Positions 8,319 through 18,600 of a stretch of DNA of 62,856 nucleotides are shown here, one piece after another (position 1 is the stretch's first letter; each line of letters starts with the position of its first letter). Source of the DNA: Saprospiraceae bacterium (lineage in GTDB: Bacteria > Bacteroidota > Bacteroidia > Chitinophagales > Saprospiraceae); assembly GCA_030728245.1 (NCBI GenBank), contig JANQZX010000098.1, positions 14,745-77,600 of the forward strand, given 5' to 3'. A program made the position numbers and the translations under genes. The notes beneath the pieces are model-generated. The model saw only the letters and a list, made by a program, of their open reading frames with translations, did not search any database and was not told the DNA's origin.

Positions 8319-9550
8319 TCTCCTACGAAAAAATGGTTCTTCAAAATGGGCTAACGGTATTGATGCATGAAGATAAAAATACGCCCATTGCGAGTATTAG
8401 CGTGCTTTATAAAGTAGGATCAAGAGACGAACATCCTGAAAAAACAGGTTTTGCCCATCTTTTTGAGCATTTAATGTTTGGGGGATCAATAAATATTCCT
8501 GACTATGATGGCGTTATGCAAAGGGCTGGAGGGGAAAATAATGCATATACCAATCATGATTATACCCATTTTTTCACTACACTGCCAGCCATAAATATTG
8601 AAACTGCATTATGGTTAGAATCTGACAGGATGTTAGAGTTAATGCTGCAAAAAGAGGTCCTTGATGTGCAAAAAAAAGTAGTGGTTGAAGAATTTTATGA
8701 AACCTGTCTCAATTTGCCTTATGGTGATGTATGGCATGAATTATCCGCATTAAACTATGAGAAGCATCCTTATAAATGGCCAACCATCGGTGTACACCCC
8801 AGTCACATTGAAAAAGCCAATTTAACCGACGTTAAAAAATTTTACAATAAATATTATCATCCGGGTAATGCCATATTGGTTATAGCTGGACCTATTTCTA
8901 TAAAAAGGATGAAGGAATTGGCTAGGAAATGGTTTAATGATATTCCATCTGGTAAGACGATCAAAAAAAATTATTCCTCGGAACCTCCAAAGAAAGAGGC
9001 CAGACACAAACAAAGTCAGGCGGAAGTTCCCGTTGATGCTATTTATATGACCTTTCCATGTCCCGCACGGGCAGACAAAGCATTTTATTCTGTTGATTTG
9101 CTAAGTGACATATTCAGTAACGGTCCATCGTCCAGATTAATACACCGGTTAACCCGGGAAAACAAATATTTTAACCAAATTGATTGTTACGTCACGGGGG
9201 ATTTTGACCCGGGCCTTATTGTATTTGAAGGAAGACCTACGGAAAAAATTTCTTTACAGGATGCTGAGGAAATTATATGTAAGGAGATAAATGATCTTAA
9301 AAACCAGTTGATTGAATCTGCTGAACTACAGAAATGGAAAAACAAAGCTGAAAGTACCTTAGTACTTTCAGAAATGGGTATTCAATCTAAATCGATGAAC
9401 TTAGGCTTTTTCGAAGCTTTGGGAAACGCCGATTTAATGAATGCGGAATCAAAGATATACCAATCTTTGACCGCCGAGGAAATCCAACAGGCGGCAAAGG
9501 AATGGCTTAGAGATGATCAAAAATCAGTACTGACTTACAAGGGAAAATAA
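8315..9550 (+). CDS. M16-family zinc metallopeptidase (pitrilysin/processing-peptidase type)
   Basis: This 411-residue protease carries the inverted zinc motif HxxEH at His48-Glu51-His52 (GFAHLFEHLMF) and a downstream glutamate at 124/125 (KKVVVEEFYE), the complete metal site of catalytically active M16 subunits. A second, non-catalytic M16 half begins near residue 200, including FSNGPSSRLIHRLTRENKY. The size matches single-chain bacterial homologues of the mitochondrial processing peptidase beta subunit. There is no signal peptide, so the product is probably cytoplasmic. Its start overlaps the stop of the small membrane gene (ATGA), ending the four-gene run from 4529. The target protein is unknown. 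An inactive M16 partner subunit often lies alongside; none is present here. Confidence 0.93.
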   Translation: MISYEKMVLQNGLTVLMHEDKNTPIASISVLYKVGSRDEHPEKTGFAHLFEHLMFGGSINIPDYDGVMQRAGGENNAYTNHDYTHFFTTLPAINIETALWLESDRMLELMLQKEVLDVQKKVVVEEFYETCLNLPYGDVWHELSALNYEKHPYKWPTIGVHPSHIEKANLTDVKKFYNKYYHPGNAILVIAGPISIKRMKELARKWFNDIPSGKTIKKNYSSEPPKKEARHKQSQAEVPVDAIYMTFPCPARADKAFYSVDLLSDIFSNGPSSRLIHRLTRENKYFNQIDCYVTGDFDPGLIVFEGRPTEKISLQDAEEIICKEINDLKNQLIESAELQKWKNKAESTLVLSEMGIQSKSMNLGFFEALGNADLMNAESKIYQSLTAEEIQQAAKEWLRDDQKSVLTYKGK

Positions 9551-9557
9551 AAATCCA

Positions 9558-10940
9558 TTATTTTCCTCCCGGAGTAGATTTTTCAGTAAAGATTTCTGCC
9601 AGTTTTCTTTCCAATTCTGCCCCCCTTAAATCCCTGGCTATAATCATGCCATTGGGATCGACCAAAAACGTTTTCGGAATAGCTGAAATTTCATACAATT
9701 TACTCACCTCATTGGACCAGCCCTTTAAGTCACTGGTATGTTTCCAGGTGAGTTTATCTGCCTGAATAGCCTGTAACCAACGCTCTCTATTTTGGTCAAG
9801 GCTAATACCCAGTATTTCAAATCCACTTGTTTTATATTTGTTATATAACTTAACCACATTAGGATTTTCCTTTCTGCAAGGCCCACACCAGGATGCCCAA
9901 AAATCTAGTAACACATATTTTCCTTTGAAATCAGATAGTTTAACTGGTGTGCCTTCAGGAGAAACCTGGGTAAATTCAGGTGCTTTTGCACCCTCCATCA
10001 AACGCATTGTTCTTTCCAACATTTCAGAAATTTCCATCGCAGCGTCCGGCGCTTTGTCTTGATATTCAGTAACGAATCTTTTACCATATTTTGCCAATAA
10101 AGGGTGTTTAAGAGATTGCATTACCGCAATAGCAGCACCTAAACATTGCATACGGGCATGAGAACCTTCTGGAATTTTACTAATAATATTCTCAATAAAA
10201 TACTCCACCTGGTTTTCTACTACGCCGGCATTCACCATAACATTTACATAAGTTCTAAAGGATTCGTACAACCAAATAAGGTGATTATAGCCAGGATCTG
10301 AGAAATCAACTTTCGCAAAAAATTCATTTAGAAAATAACTTAACTCGTCAGGATAACGATTATCCTTGTTGTTTAATTGATAACTTTGGTAAGCATTCAA
10401 AGCCATCACTCTATACTGAAAAGGATTTACCACCTTTAGGGAATCCAATAATCGAAGTTTTTTAGCATCTAAGCCAGCAAGCTGATTGACCAACTGATTT
10501 TGATTTGCAGGGTTTCCTTCACTTAATCCTCTTAAAATTTCACCCATTTCGTTATTAAGGCCACCGATGATATTTTTTAAATTATTATATCCATCATTTT
10601 CCTTTGAATTTGAAATGACTGCTGTACCCATACTCTCAGCATTACCGGTTATTTCAACCTTATCTTCCTGCCCGAGAATGACAGGAATAACCTGATCGGA
10701 ATTTTGACCAATATAAAACATTCTTGGAGTTTGCCGGGGAACATCCATAACAAACTGTCCTGGTTTCTCAGCTGTTACGCTATGTTTAGGAGAGAAACCA
10801 AAACCATTAAACTCATATAAAAAGAGGGAATTACCTCCTCCACTTAGGTTACATATTACTTGAATGGTAGATTGACCCGATAGTCCAGTCTGTAAGAGAG
10901 CGAACATAATCAAAAAAACGAACCCTGATAATTTACGCAT
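9558..10940 (-). CDS. Exported TlpA-like thiol-disulfide protein with DUF4369-like N-terminus
   Basis: This 460-residue protein starts with a signal peptide (residues 1-22, cleavage near LSGQS). An N-terminal beta-rich region of about 100 residues resembles DUF4369, and a helical middle follows. From about residue 325 there is an AhpC/TSA-thioredoxin domain with active site WCGPC (Cys352, Cys355) and cis-Pro near 422 (AIPKTF). Bacteroidota encode many such periplasmic, probably membrane-anchored, redox proteins acting on cysteines of exported proteins or in cytochrome c assembly. Its 3' end is 8 bp from the convergent M16 gene. A TATATTTG box lies just upstream on its strand. The specific partner is not evident. 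Confidence 0.88.
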   Translation of the reverse strand: MRKLSGFVFLIMFALLQTGLSGQSTIQVICNLSGGGNSLFLYEFNGFGFSPKHSVTAEKPGQFVMDVPRQTPRMFYIGQNSDQVIPVILGQEDKVEITGNAESMGTAVISNSKENDGYNNLKNIIGGLNNEMGEILRGLSEGNPANQNQLVNQLAGLDAKKLRLLDSLKVVNPFQYRVMALNAYQSYQLNNKDNRYPDELSYFLNEFFAKVDFSDPGYNHLIWLYESFRTYVNVMVNAGVVENQVEYFIENIISKIPEGSHARMQCLGAAIAVMQSLKHPLLAKYGKRFVTEYQDKAPDAAMEISEMLERTMRLMEGAKAPEFTQVSPEGTPVKLSDFKGKYVLLDFWASWCGPCRKENPNVVKLYNKYKTSGFEILGISLDQNRERWLQAIQADKLTWKHTSDLKGWSNEVSKLYEISAIPKTFLVDPNGMIIARDLRGAELERKLAEIFTEKSTPGGK

Positions 10941-10955
10941 GCTTGAAAATTTTTA

Positions 10956-10963
10956 CAAATATA
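10956..10963 (-). promoter_or_regulatory. Candidate -7 promoter box (TATATTTG)
   Basis: On the minus strand this is an exact match to the Bacteroidota -7 consensus TAnnTTTG, 15 bases before the TlpA-like gene's ATG. I see no clear TTTG -33 element at the usual distance, and the leader would be very short, so the assignment is tentative. Confidence 0.4.
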
Positions 10964-11069
10964 ATCTAAATTTATTTTAGTATAAAACTAAGTGTTGTTA
11001 TGAAAGTTCTACACCAATAAAACATTATTTAGGAAATGATTATTATATTGTTATCAAAAATTATTAAAC

Positions 11070-11489
11070 ATGATTTATCGCAGTTTTAACACCGCAGGAA
11101 AATTCCCCTTTTTGGGTTTATTGATAATGGGTTTATTCTTATTCATAATTTTTCTTTTTCTCAGGGCACTCTTCATTTTGTTGTATTATTTAACCCCTGT
11201 ACTCTTTATATTGATATTAGTTTTTGATGCCAAAGTAATACTCAATCACGTAAAATATTTGGGAAGAAAAATCAAGGATAATCCTGTTTCTGGTTTGATT
11301 CAAACTGGTTTTACTATACTATTTCTTCCCATTGTATTGGTTTATTTGTTATTCCAGGCGCTAATAAACAGACAATTTAAAAAGAACCAAATGAACACTG
11401 GGAATAATCAAACGAGTGATTGGGCAGATTTTGAGGAGCTGGAAAGTCAAATACCTATTAAAAAAGCTGATCCAAGAGACTTAGTGTAA
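11070..11489 (+). CDS. Small integral membrane protein, function unknown
   Basis: This 139-residue product has about three hydrophobic helices (roughly residues 13-35, 37-55 and 77-100) and a polar, charged C-terminal tail (ending ADPRDLV). I do not recognise the family. Its TAA overlaps the ATG of the following glycosyltransferase by one base (TAATG), indicating translational coupling, so it probably acts with that enzyme at the inner membrane, for instance as an accessory to glycan or lipid glycosylation. This role rests on gene order alone. The start is the only reasonable ATG. Confidence 0.75.
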   Translation: MIYRSFNTAGKFPFLGLLIMGLFLFIIFLFLRALFILLYYLTPVLFILILVFDAKVILNHVKYLGRKIKDNPVSGLIQTGFTILFLPIVLVYLLFQALINRQFKKNQMNTGNNQTSDWADFEELESQIPIKKADPRDLV

Positions 11490-12643
11490 TGTTTTTTGTG
11501 GGTATTGTTCTTAGTTTCGTTTTAGGTTTTTCTTATTTATATATTATCGCCAACTATCTAAAAAACTGGCGTAACTTAAAGTTTGTACCAGGTAGAAATA
11601 ATCTGGATAACATACCTTTTATGTCCGTAGTTGTGGCGGCGAGGGATGAGGAAAAGAATGTATCACTCTGCATTCAAAGTTTACTTGACCAAGACTATCC
11701 TCTCGATAAATATGAGATTATAATTGTTGACGATTTTTCGACAGATAAGACGGCCGAATTAATTAAAAATTTTGAAACATCGGTAACGAATCTGCAGTAT
11801 CTTTCTTCAAATGCCAATGAGCAAGGACATATAATATCCTATAAAAGAGAGGCCCTTCAAACAGGGATAAACGCCTCAAAAGGAGAGTATATTCTTTTAA
11901 CTGATGCAGATTGTACCGTTCCAACTTCATGGATTACCACATATTCTGAACAATTCATAAAGGAAGATTCAGTATTCATTGGAGGGCCCGTTATTATTTC
12001 AGATGAAAACCAAAATCTTTTGACATCATTTCAGGGTCTCGATATGATTGGCATGATGGTTATAACGGGAGCTGGCTATCAGTCAGGCAACCAACTTTTA
12101 GCTAATGGGGCTAACATGGGCTTTTCAAAACAAGTATTTAATGCCTTGGGAGGGTATGACCATTTTCCCAAAAAGGCTTCAGGAGACGATATGTTTTTAT
12201 TGCATCATTTTCACCAACATCACCCAAAAAACATTCGATTTTTAAAAACACTATCGGCCGTTGTTGTTACTCAACCTGAATATTCCATAAAATCGTTACT
12301 AAGACAAAGAATTAGATGGGCGAGTAAGAATAATGCTTACAAAGAAATGAATATCAATTTTTCTCTTTCCGTCCTATTCATTGTATCCCTGACAATTGTC
12401 ATTTTAGGAGTTCTCAGCATCATACAAGCGAGCATTTTTTTTCCTATGTTTTGTTTACTTTATATATTTAAAATCTTTAGCGACTATCTTTTACAGAGAG
12501 AAGCCATAAGATTTTTCAACAAAAGAAAATTAAAAAATTACTTCTTCCTATCACAGAGCATACATACGCTGTATATTGCCTGGGTAGGTATTATGGCCGG
12601 TTTATTTCCAGTTTATCGGTGGAAAGGAAGAAAAGTCCGTTAA
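11489..12643 (+). CDS. Family 2 membrane glycosyltransferase
   Basis: This 384-residue enzyme has one N-terminal membrane helix (1-20), a GT-A catalytic domain and C-terminal helices (about 285-325 and 350-370). Motifs in order: SVVVAARDEEKN (46-57), DDFS (81-84) for nucleotide binding, the metal-binding DAD (139-141, LLTDADC), GDD near 232 and QRIRW (273-277), the QxxRW signature of processive and related GT2 enzymes. It would transfer a sugar from a nucleotide sugar to a lipid or polysaccharide acceptor at the inner membrane. It is coupled to the small membrane protein upstream and is convergent with prfC, 5 bp away. Donor and acceptor cannot be told from sequence alone. Confidence 0.9.
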   Translation: MFFVGIVLSFVLGFSYLYIIANYLKNWRNLKFVPGRNNLDNIPFMSVVVAARDEEKNVSLCIQSLLDQDYPLDKYEIIIVDDFSTDKTAELIKNFETSVTNLQYLSSNANEQGHIISYKREALQTGINASKGEYILLTDADCTVPTSWITTYSEQFIKEDSVFIGGPVIISDENQNLLTSFQGLDMIGMMVITGAGYQSGNQLLANGANMGFSKQVFNALGGYDHFPKKASGDDMFLLHHFHQHHPKNIRFLKTLSAVVVTQPEYSIKSLLRQRIRWASKNNAYKEMNINFSLSVLFIVSLTIVILGVLSIIQASIFFPMFCLLYIFKIFSDYLLQREAIRFFNKRKLKNYFFLSQSIHTLYIAWVGIMAGLFPVYRWKGRKVR

Positions 12644-12648
12644 AATCC

Positions 12649-14229
12649 TTACTCAAATTCGCTAATAAAGTGGAAAGTAATTTCCGGATTATTCTCTTGT
12701 AGTAACTTCAATGCCCAGGGTGATTCTGCGAGATATACCCATTTTCCCGATTTATCTTTAGCGAGGTCTCTTTTTCGTCTTTGCAGAAATGCCTGGAGAT
12801 CTGAATCTTTTTCGGCACTTATCCAACAAGCTTTATATAGGTTTACTGGTTCAAATTGTACAGAAGCTCCATATTCATGTAACAATCTGTATTGAATAAC
12901 ATCAAATTGAAGGGCACCTACCGTACCTATTAGCTTTCGGCCATCAAATTCTTTGGTAAATAATTGAGCGACACCTTCATCCATCAACTGATCCAATCCT
13001 TTTGCTAATTGTTTGGTTTTCAATGGATCCACATTATTCACGTATCTGAACATTTCAGGAGAGAACCTTGGAATTCCTTTAAAATGCAGTACTTCGCCTT
13101 CTGTTAAGGTATCACCTATTTTAAAATTTCCAGAATCGTAAAGGCCAATAACATCACCGGGAAAAGCTTCTTCCACTATGGTCTTTTTAGCTGCCATAAA
13201 GGACGTTGGATTAGAAAATTTCAGTTTTCTATTCTGTCTTACATGCAAATAATTAGTATTTCGGTGAAAAACGCCTGAACATATTCTAAGGAAAGCGATT
13301 CTATCGCGATGATTGGGATCCATATTTGCGTGTATTTTAAATACAAATCCAGAAAAGCCCGCTTCATTAGGTTCAATAATTCTTTCCTCCGCTTGTCTTG
13401 GTAGCGGTTGAGGAGCGATTTGAATAAAACAATCCAACAATTCTCTTACCCCAAAATTATTAATAGCACTACCAAAAAATACCGGGGAAATCATCCCCAG
13501 AAGATAATCTTCCCTTTCGAAGGCAGGATAAACTTCAGAAATTAACTTCACCTCCTCCTTCAGTGTTTTAGCATCTTGAATACCCACTATTTTCTCCAGG
13601 AGAGGATCATTCACAGAGGCAATTTCTATAGTATCTTCCTCATCTTGCTTTCCATGAGGCTTAAATAACTTTAGATTTTTCTCAAAAATACTAAAAACAC
13701 CTTTAAAATGCTGTCCCATCCCGATGGGCCAGCTCAGGGGAGTCACCTGAATATCGAGTTTACTTTCTATTTCATCCAGAAGATCAAATGCGTCCTTCCC
13801 TTCCCTATCTAATTTATTTACGAAAACTATGATAGGCGTATTTCTCATACGGCAGACCTTCACTAATTTTTCTGTTTGACTTTCTACGCCCTTTGCCGCA
13901 TCGATAACTACAATCACACTATCTACGGCAGTGAGGGTTCGGTAGGTATCTTCGGCAAAATCCTCATGACCAGGTGTATCTAAAATATTTACTTTAAGAT
14001 CCTTATAATCAAAAGCCATCACCGAGGTAGCCACAGAAATACCTCTCTGCTTCTCAATTTCCATGAAATCGGAAGTGGCTGATTTTTTAATCTTATTAGA
14101 CTTGACCGCACCGGCCACTTGTATTGCACCTCCGAAAAGGAGCAGCTTTTCAGTAAGGGTCGTTTTTCCCGCATCGGGGTGACTTACAATCCCAAATGTT
14201 TTCCGCTTATTAATCTCCAGTTCATTCAT
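12649..14229 (-). CDS. prfC: Peptide chain release factor 3
   Basis: RF3 is the GTPase that removes RF1/RF2 from the ribosome after peptide release. The 526-residue length is normal for RF3. The G domain shows the P-loop in [13 protein letters not shown] (16-28), switch [10 protein letters not shown] (84-91), and NKLD (138-141). The [10 protein letters not shown] segment of translational GTPases and the C-terminal RF3 domain ([19 protein letters not shown]) are present. It starts at ATG 14229, divergent from the TetR gene. No truncation or unusual residue is visible. EF-G and LepA are excluded by the RF3-type C-terminus and the [11 protein letters not shown] spacing. Confidence 0.97.
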   Translation of the reverse strand: MNELEINKRKTFGIVSHPDAGKTTLTEKLLLFGGAIQVAGAVKSNKIKKSATSDFMEIEKQRGISVATSVMAFDYKDLKVNILDTPGHEDFAEDTYRTLTAVDSVIVVIDAAKGVESQTEKLVKVCRMRNTPIIVFVNKLDREGKDAFDLLDEIESKLDIQVTPLSWPIGMGQHFKGVFSIFEKNLKLFKPHGKQDEEDTIEIASVNDPLLEKIVGIQDAKTLKEEVKLISEVYPAFEREDYLLGMISPVFFGSAINNFGVRELLDCFIQIAPQPLPRQAEERIIEPNEAGFSGFVFKIHANMDPNHRDRIAFLRICSGVFHRNTNYLHVRQNRKLKFSNPTSFMAAKKTIVEEAFPGDVIGLYDSGNFKIGDTLTEGEVLHFKGIPRFSPEMFRYVNNVDPLKTKQLAKGLDQLMDEGVAQLFTKEFDGRKLIGTVGALQFDVIQYRLLHEYGASVQFEPVNLYKACWISAEKDSDLQAFLQRRKRDLAKDKSGKWVYLAESPWALKLLQENNPEITFHFISEFE

Positions 14230-14343
14230 GAAAATAAATTTTCTTAGGTAAAATTGACTGCGAAATTAAAGATTTAAATTATCCTTTTAGTAAAAATTTT
14301 AGTCGTATTTTGCAGTTTTAAATTCCATAAATCCTAAATTAAA

Positions 14344-15015
14344 ATGCCGGTAAACATTCATAGTGGATTATACCTAAGGAATCCGAAAGAAACCACTTTA
14401 GGACAAAGTATATTAAAATATTCCATTATTCTAATTGACGAACTAGGTTTTGAACATTTTACGTTTAAAAAATTAGCTGCTAAAATCAATTCAACCGAAG
14501 CGTCTATATATAGATATTTTGAAAACAAACATTTGCTACTGGTTTATTTATCTAATTGGTATTGGGAATATATGTATGTTAACATTCTAAATAAATTAGA
14601 AAATATTAATTCACCTGAAGAGAAACTAAAAATTGCCATAGGCGGTATACTGGATAGTATGACGAAAAACGATGGAATTACCTACATTGATGAAGATATT
14701 CTTCATAGTATTATGGTAAGTCAAGCGGATAAGGTATATAGAATTAAGGAAGTTACTGAAGAAAATAAAAATGGATTTTTCCTGGCTTATAAAAAAGTGG
14801 TCCGTTTTATTTCTGATATCATGCTTGAGGTTGATCCCGATTTCCCTTACGCAAGAATTCTTGCCAGTACATTGACAGAAATGCCAAATCAACAACTTTA
14901 TTACGCAAAGAACCTACCTTCATTAACAAGTCTTGCGAATCAAAAAGATAACCAGGCAGAACTACAAAAGGTCATGGAAAATATGGCCCTTTCCTGGATA
15001 AAAGCCTACAAATAA
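14344..15015 (+). CDS. TetR/AcrR-family transcriptional regulator
   Basis: This 223-residue protein has an N-terminal TetR helix-turn-helix at about residues 20-65: ILKYSIILIDELGFEHFTFKKLAAKIN, then STEASIYRYFENKHLLL, including the characteristic recognition helix and Tyr-Arg-Tyr-Phe. The remaining 150 residues are a helical ligand/dimerisation domain that I cannot assign. The gene is divergent from prfC with a 114-bp AT-rich intergenic region, and convergent with the secreted protein at 15018 (2 bp gap). No clear palindromic operator is visible upstream. The ligand and target genes are unknown; no efflux or lipid genes lie immediately next to it. Confidence 0.9.
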   Translation: MPVNIHSGLYLRNPKETTLGQSILKYSIILIDELGFEHFTFKKLAAKINSTEASIYRYFENKHLLLVYLSNWYWEYMYVNILNKLENINSPEEKLKIAIGGILDSMTKNDGITYIDEDILHSIMVSQADKVYRIKEVTEENKNGFFLAYKKVVRFISDIMLEVDPDFPYARILASTLTEMPNQQLYYAKNLPSLTSLANQKDNQAELQKVMENMALSWIKAYK

Positions 15016-15017
15016 AT

Positions 15018-15596
15018 CTATGGCTTAACAGGCATTACTCCAGCTGCTTCTCCTACACAACGGATGGTTTGCAGAAACTTTTTTTGCTGTTCCGTAAACA
15101 AAGAAACGGTTCTTTTTATGCCACTTTTGTATTGTAACCTGATTTTATCTATTTTGAAATGAGCCAAAGCGTAGTACAAATCGATGGGGAGGACACAAAC
15201 TGCCTCATATCTTCTCATATTTGTTTTTTTATCCAGCGTTCCCCTATCCTCAACTGTATTTAACTTTAAAATACTACCGTTCTCCAGCAGAAGCATTACA
15301 TTTTCTCCCGCTTCGAGCACCTGGTATTCCCATTCCATTAAAGCCAGAGTAAGAAAAAACGACTCAATTGAATCATTTTCGGCATAAGTAACTAATAATT
15401 TAGCTTCTTCCACCATTTTATTTCCCTCTTCCACTTCGAAATTAGAAGTGACCAATCCGCCAATGTTTAAAGGTTTATCGTAAATTACCCTCGTACTATC
15501 AAATGCATCGGTTTCTATTTTAACCGACGTACATTGTCCGGACAATTTAAAACAAGGCAATAAAAACAACGTAAAAAGTAAAAATCTATTCAGCAC
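15018..15596 (-). CDS. Secreted protein of unknown function
   Basis: This 192-residue product starts at a GTG preceded by an A/G-rich AATAAGG. A signal peptide (MLNRFLLFTLFLLPCFKLSGQ) predicts cleavage before residue 22. The mature part is predicted to be mostly beta strands with a short helical C-terminus (FTEQQKKFLQTIRCVGEAAGV), and holds two cysteines that could pair. No domain is recognised. It follows the 1312-residue CHU_C surface protein by 32 bp on the same strand, but a TATATTTG box between them suggests its own promoter. A periplasmic location is inferred from the signal peptide. Confidence 0.7.
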   Translation of the reverse strand: MLNRFLLFTLFLLPCFKLSGQCTSVKIETDAFDSTRVIYDKPLNIGGLVTSNFEVEEGNKMVEEAKLLVTYAENDSIESFFLTLALMEWEYQVLEAGENVMLLLENGSILKLNTVEDRGTLDKKTNMRRYEAVCVLPIDLYYALAHFKIDKIRLQYKSGIKRTVSLFTEQQKKFLQTIRCVGEAAGVMPVKP

Positions 15597-15613
15597 CTTA
15601 TTGAGAATTTTTG

Positions 15614-15621
15614 CAAATATA
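15614..15621 (-). promoter_or_regulatory. Candidate -7 promoter box (TATATTTG)
   Basis: Exact TAnnTTTG match on the minus strand, 17 bases upstream of the GTG start at 15596 and within the 32-bp gap after the CHU_C gene. No good -33 TTTG is seen at 17-23 bases, so confidence is moderate to low. Confidence 0.4.
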
Positions 15622-15628
15622 CAACGTC

Positions 15629-18600
15629 TTATTTAATTAACGTTACGTTTCCACGTTTGGCAAAATTTCCACCATCAAGGCAACGAACGGTAAGATAGTA
15701 TCCAAAAACATCAGGCCCCAAATCTTTGCCCTTGTATGTGCCATCCCAACCTTCTAACTGATTATTAGTAGTAAACAGTTCCTGTCCATATCTATTATAT
15801 ACCACAAAACGAAGAGAAGTTATCCAACGTCCTCTTACGAGCAACTCATCGTTATTACCGTCATTATTCGGTGTAAATGCATTGGGAACAAAGATATTTG
15901 GCTCTTCGCATTGAACATCATCGACGTTAATTCTTATGGTTCCTGTAACAGAACACCCCTGTTTACTGGCAATTACCTTGTAAATAGTTGTATCATTAGG
16001 CATGGCAATAACTACACTATCTGTTAAGCTATTCAAGGTATTAAAAGGAGACCATATATACTGACAAACTTCACATCCACTAACCTTTATGATAGCCTTA
16101 TCTCCCTTGTTTTTAATTAATGTTTCAACATCTGCAGTAAGTTTAACCGTAGGATTAATCAAGGTTAACTTTGTGCTTAGCGTAGATTCACACCCATACT
16201 TATTCATTAACAAAACCGAAACCGTAGTATCTTTTGTGATTTGAGCCAAAGCGATGGGACCTTCTAAAGGGTCAGATTTTATTACCCCGTTTGGTGCCCA
16301 TAAATAATTTAAAAACTGAGAAGTATCGTTATCTGTCACCTGAATTTTTATAGTATCTGAGGGTAAGCAAACAGCATAATTATCTGGCATAGAAGCGGCT
16401 ATAGGAAATACAAATAATTTTATAGTATCCAAATACACACATTTATCTGTATTTTCTCCTCTTACGTACAACGTATTTATACCCCGTTCAAGGGTATAGT
16501 TTATTTGATCTCCTATTGATAAAATGGTATTAAAAGTTGGAGATTTCGACCAGGTTGGCTGTACCGGAATATTAGTATTTACTTTAATTTCAATACTTCC
16601 CAAAGTACATAATGTACTATCTCTGCCCGCTGAAAAGGTTACGGGAATGCCATTATTAGAAAAAGAAATCTGCGTATTAAGTTCTTTTCTACATCCATAT
16701 TGATTTTGAAGGGAAACGCTAACTCTACCAGAGTCTCGCATAAAAAATTTACCTTCAGCGCTAGTGAGCGGATTTAGGAATGTACCTCCTTTAGGGAACC
16801 AGTTGTAACTTAATGTTTGCAGGGAATCCAGGTTCTTTACATTAACTATCGCTGTATCTGGTTGTTTACAAAGAACGAGAAAAGACGGCATGGTCGCCAT
16901 AATGGAAGAAAACCTAATATGGATAGAATCTGTCAAAACACAACCTAAGGTATCCGTTGCTTTTACAAAAAATGAATTTAATCCTTGATTTAAAACAGTA
17001 GAAACTAATTTTCCAGTTCCAATGCTTGTATTAAAATTTGCGTCCTTTGCCCAACTGTAGGAAATACCATTTGTTAATCCATTGACCAACAAAGAATACT
17101 TATCTATATCACATATAGTCGTATCATTTCCCAAGCTAATCTGGTTAAGTAACCCTTTTTTTACGGCAACTTCCTTAACTATTTTACAATTATTGAACGG
17201 ATTGGTTACAGTAACTTTATAATTTCTACTTACGGAAGATGAAAATATTGGATTCCCAATAGAGTTACTACTTAAACCGAAACCTGGGGCCCATAGATAA
17301 GTATATGACGGATTAAATCCTGGATTTAAAACGATGGGAGACGATGTACAGGCAGTCATTAATGTGTCTAAAGCAGGATCGAATGTCTGCGCATTTAGGT
17401 TAAAATCCTTATTGATTGAACATCCCACGGTATTGGTAATATTTAGTTGTAGGTTCGATGATTTGTCCGTCAAAATAACTATGGTTGGGGAGCCTTGCCC
17501 TTCTTTAATTACATTTAACGGTGTCCATAGAAATCTATTCTCATAGGGAGAAGAAACGGTTTTTACTTCTAATTTAAACTCATTATTCGTACATATTTTA
17601 ATAGAATCAGGAGGAAAAGGAGGTAACAAACTAATCCTTCCAGGTATTAATTTTACTGAATCTAGTTTTTCACAGCCCAAAATATTTACCATAGCTACAT
17701 ACGCAAAATGCGCTGATAATGGATAACCAAAGGTTGGAGAAGCAGATGTATCATTTAAAATTCCCTTCTCACTAGAGGTCCATTTTAAACGTAAAAGATC
17801 TGAACCGTTCAAAGAGATTGGGGTTATTTTTTTAGCTAACGAATCACAAAAGACTAAAGAATCAGGATAATTAAGGTTAAATGGGACATGGATTAAAGTA
17901 CCTAGAGAAAGAATCAAAGTGTCTTTACAACCCAAACTATTTATGGCGACCAATTTGGACGGTCTGTTTTCAGACCAGGACAAAGAAATGGGGTTACCCG
18001 AAGCAATGACCTTATTCTCATTATTCAACCATAAAATTTCATTTACAGGCAAGGTTGAATTTACTTTTAGAAACAGTGAATCGAGGCATTGATCGACATC
18101 ATTTATGGATAAATTAAAATCACTTCCTGAAGATGGACTGGTAGTAAACACTCTGGATATGCTATCGATGCAATTTGAGGCAGTCACCTTTAAAGTAATA
18201 TTACCTGTAGAACCTAAAGGAATATCAAAAACGGGCGATTTTAGCGTGCTTGTCAACACGCTATTTCCAAAAGATACTGTCCATAAATATTGTGGGGTGG
18301 CTATATCATTAGTAACAGAAATATCATTTAAAGAAAATCGTGAAAAATTTTCGCAAAGAAAATCCAGTTTATTGAGGGTAAAATCAACCTCTGTACCAAT
18401 TACCTGAAAACGACGAGTCTGTGTACTTTCACAAAATTGACCCTTATCGGTTATTAAGGTAAGTACATAAAATCCAATTTCATTAAACTTCAATTTTATG
18501 GCAAAATCCCTGCTAATCAGTTCTCTATCTTCTCCTTCCCCTAAATACCACTCAAAAGTACTCGCTTCAGGATTTTCCCGAAAAACGGTAAGCTCCGAAT

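Noticed and set aside
14230-14343. Promoter with TATTTTG before the TetR gene
   Set aside because: The box is one base short of TAnnTTTG and has no -33 partner, so it is not reported as a feature.
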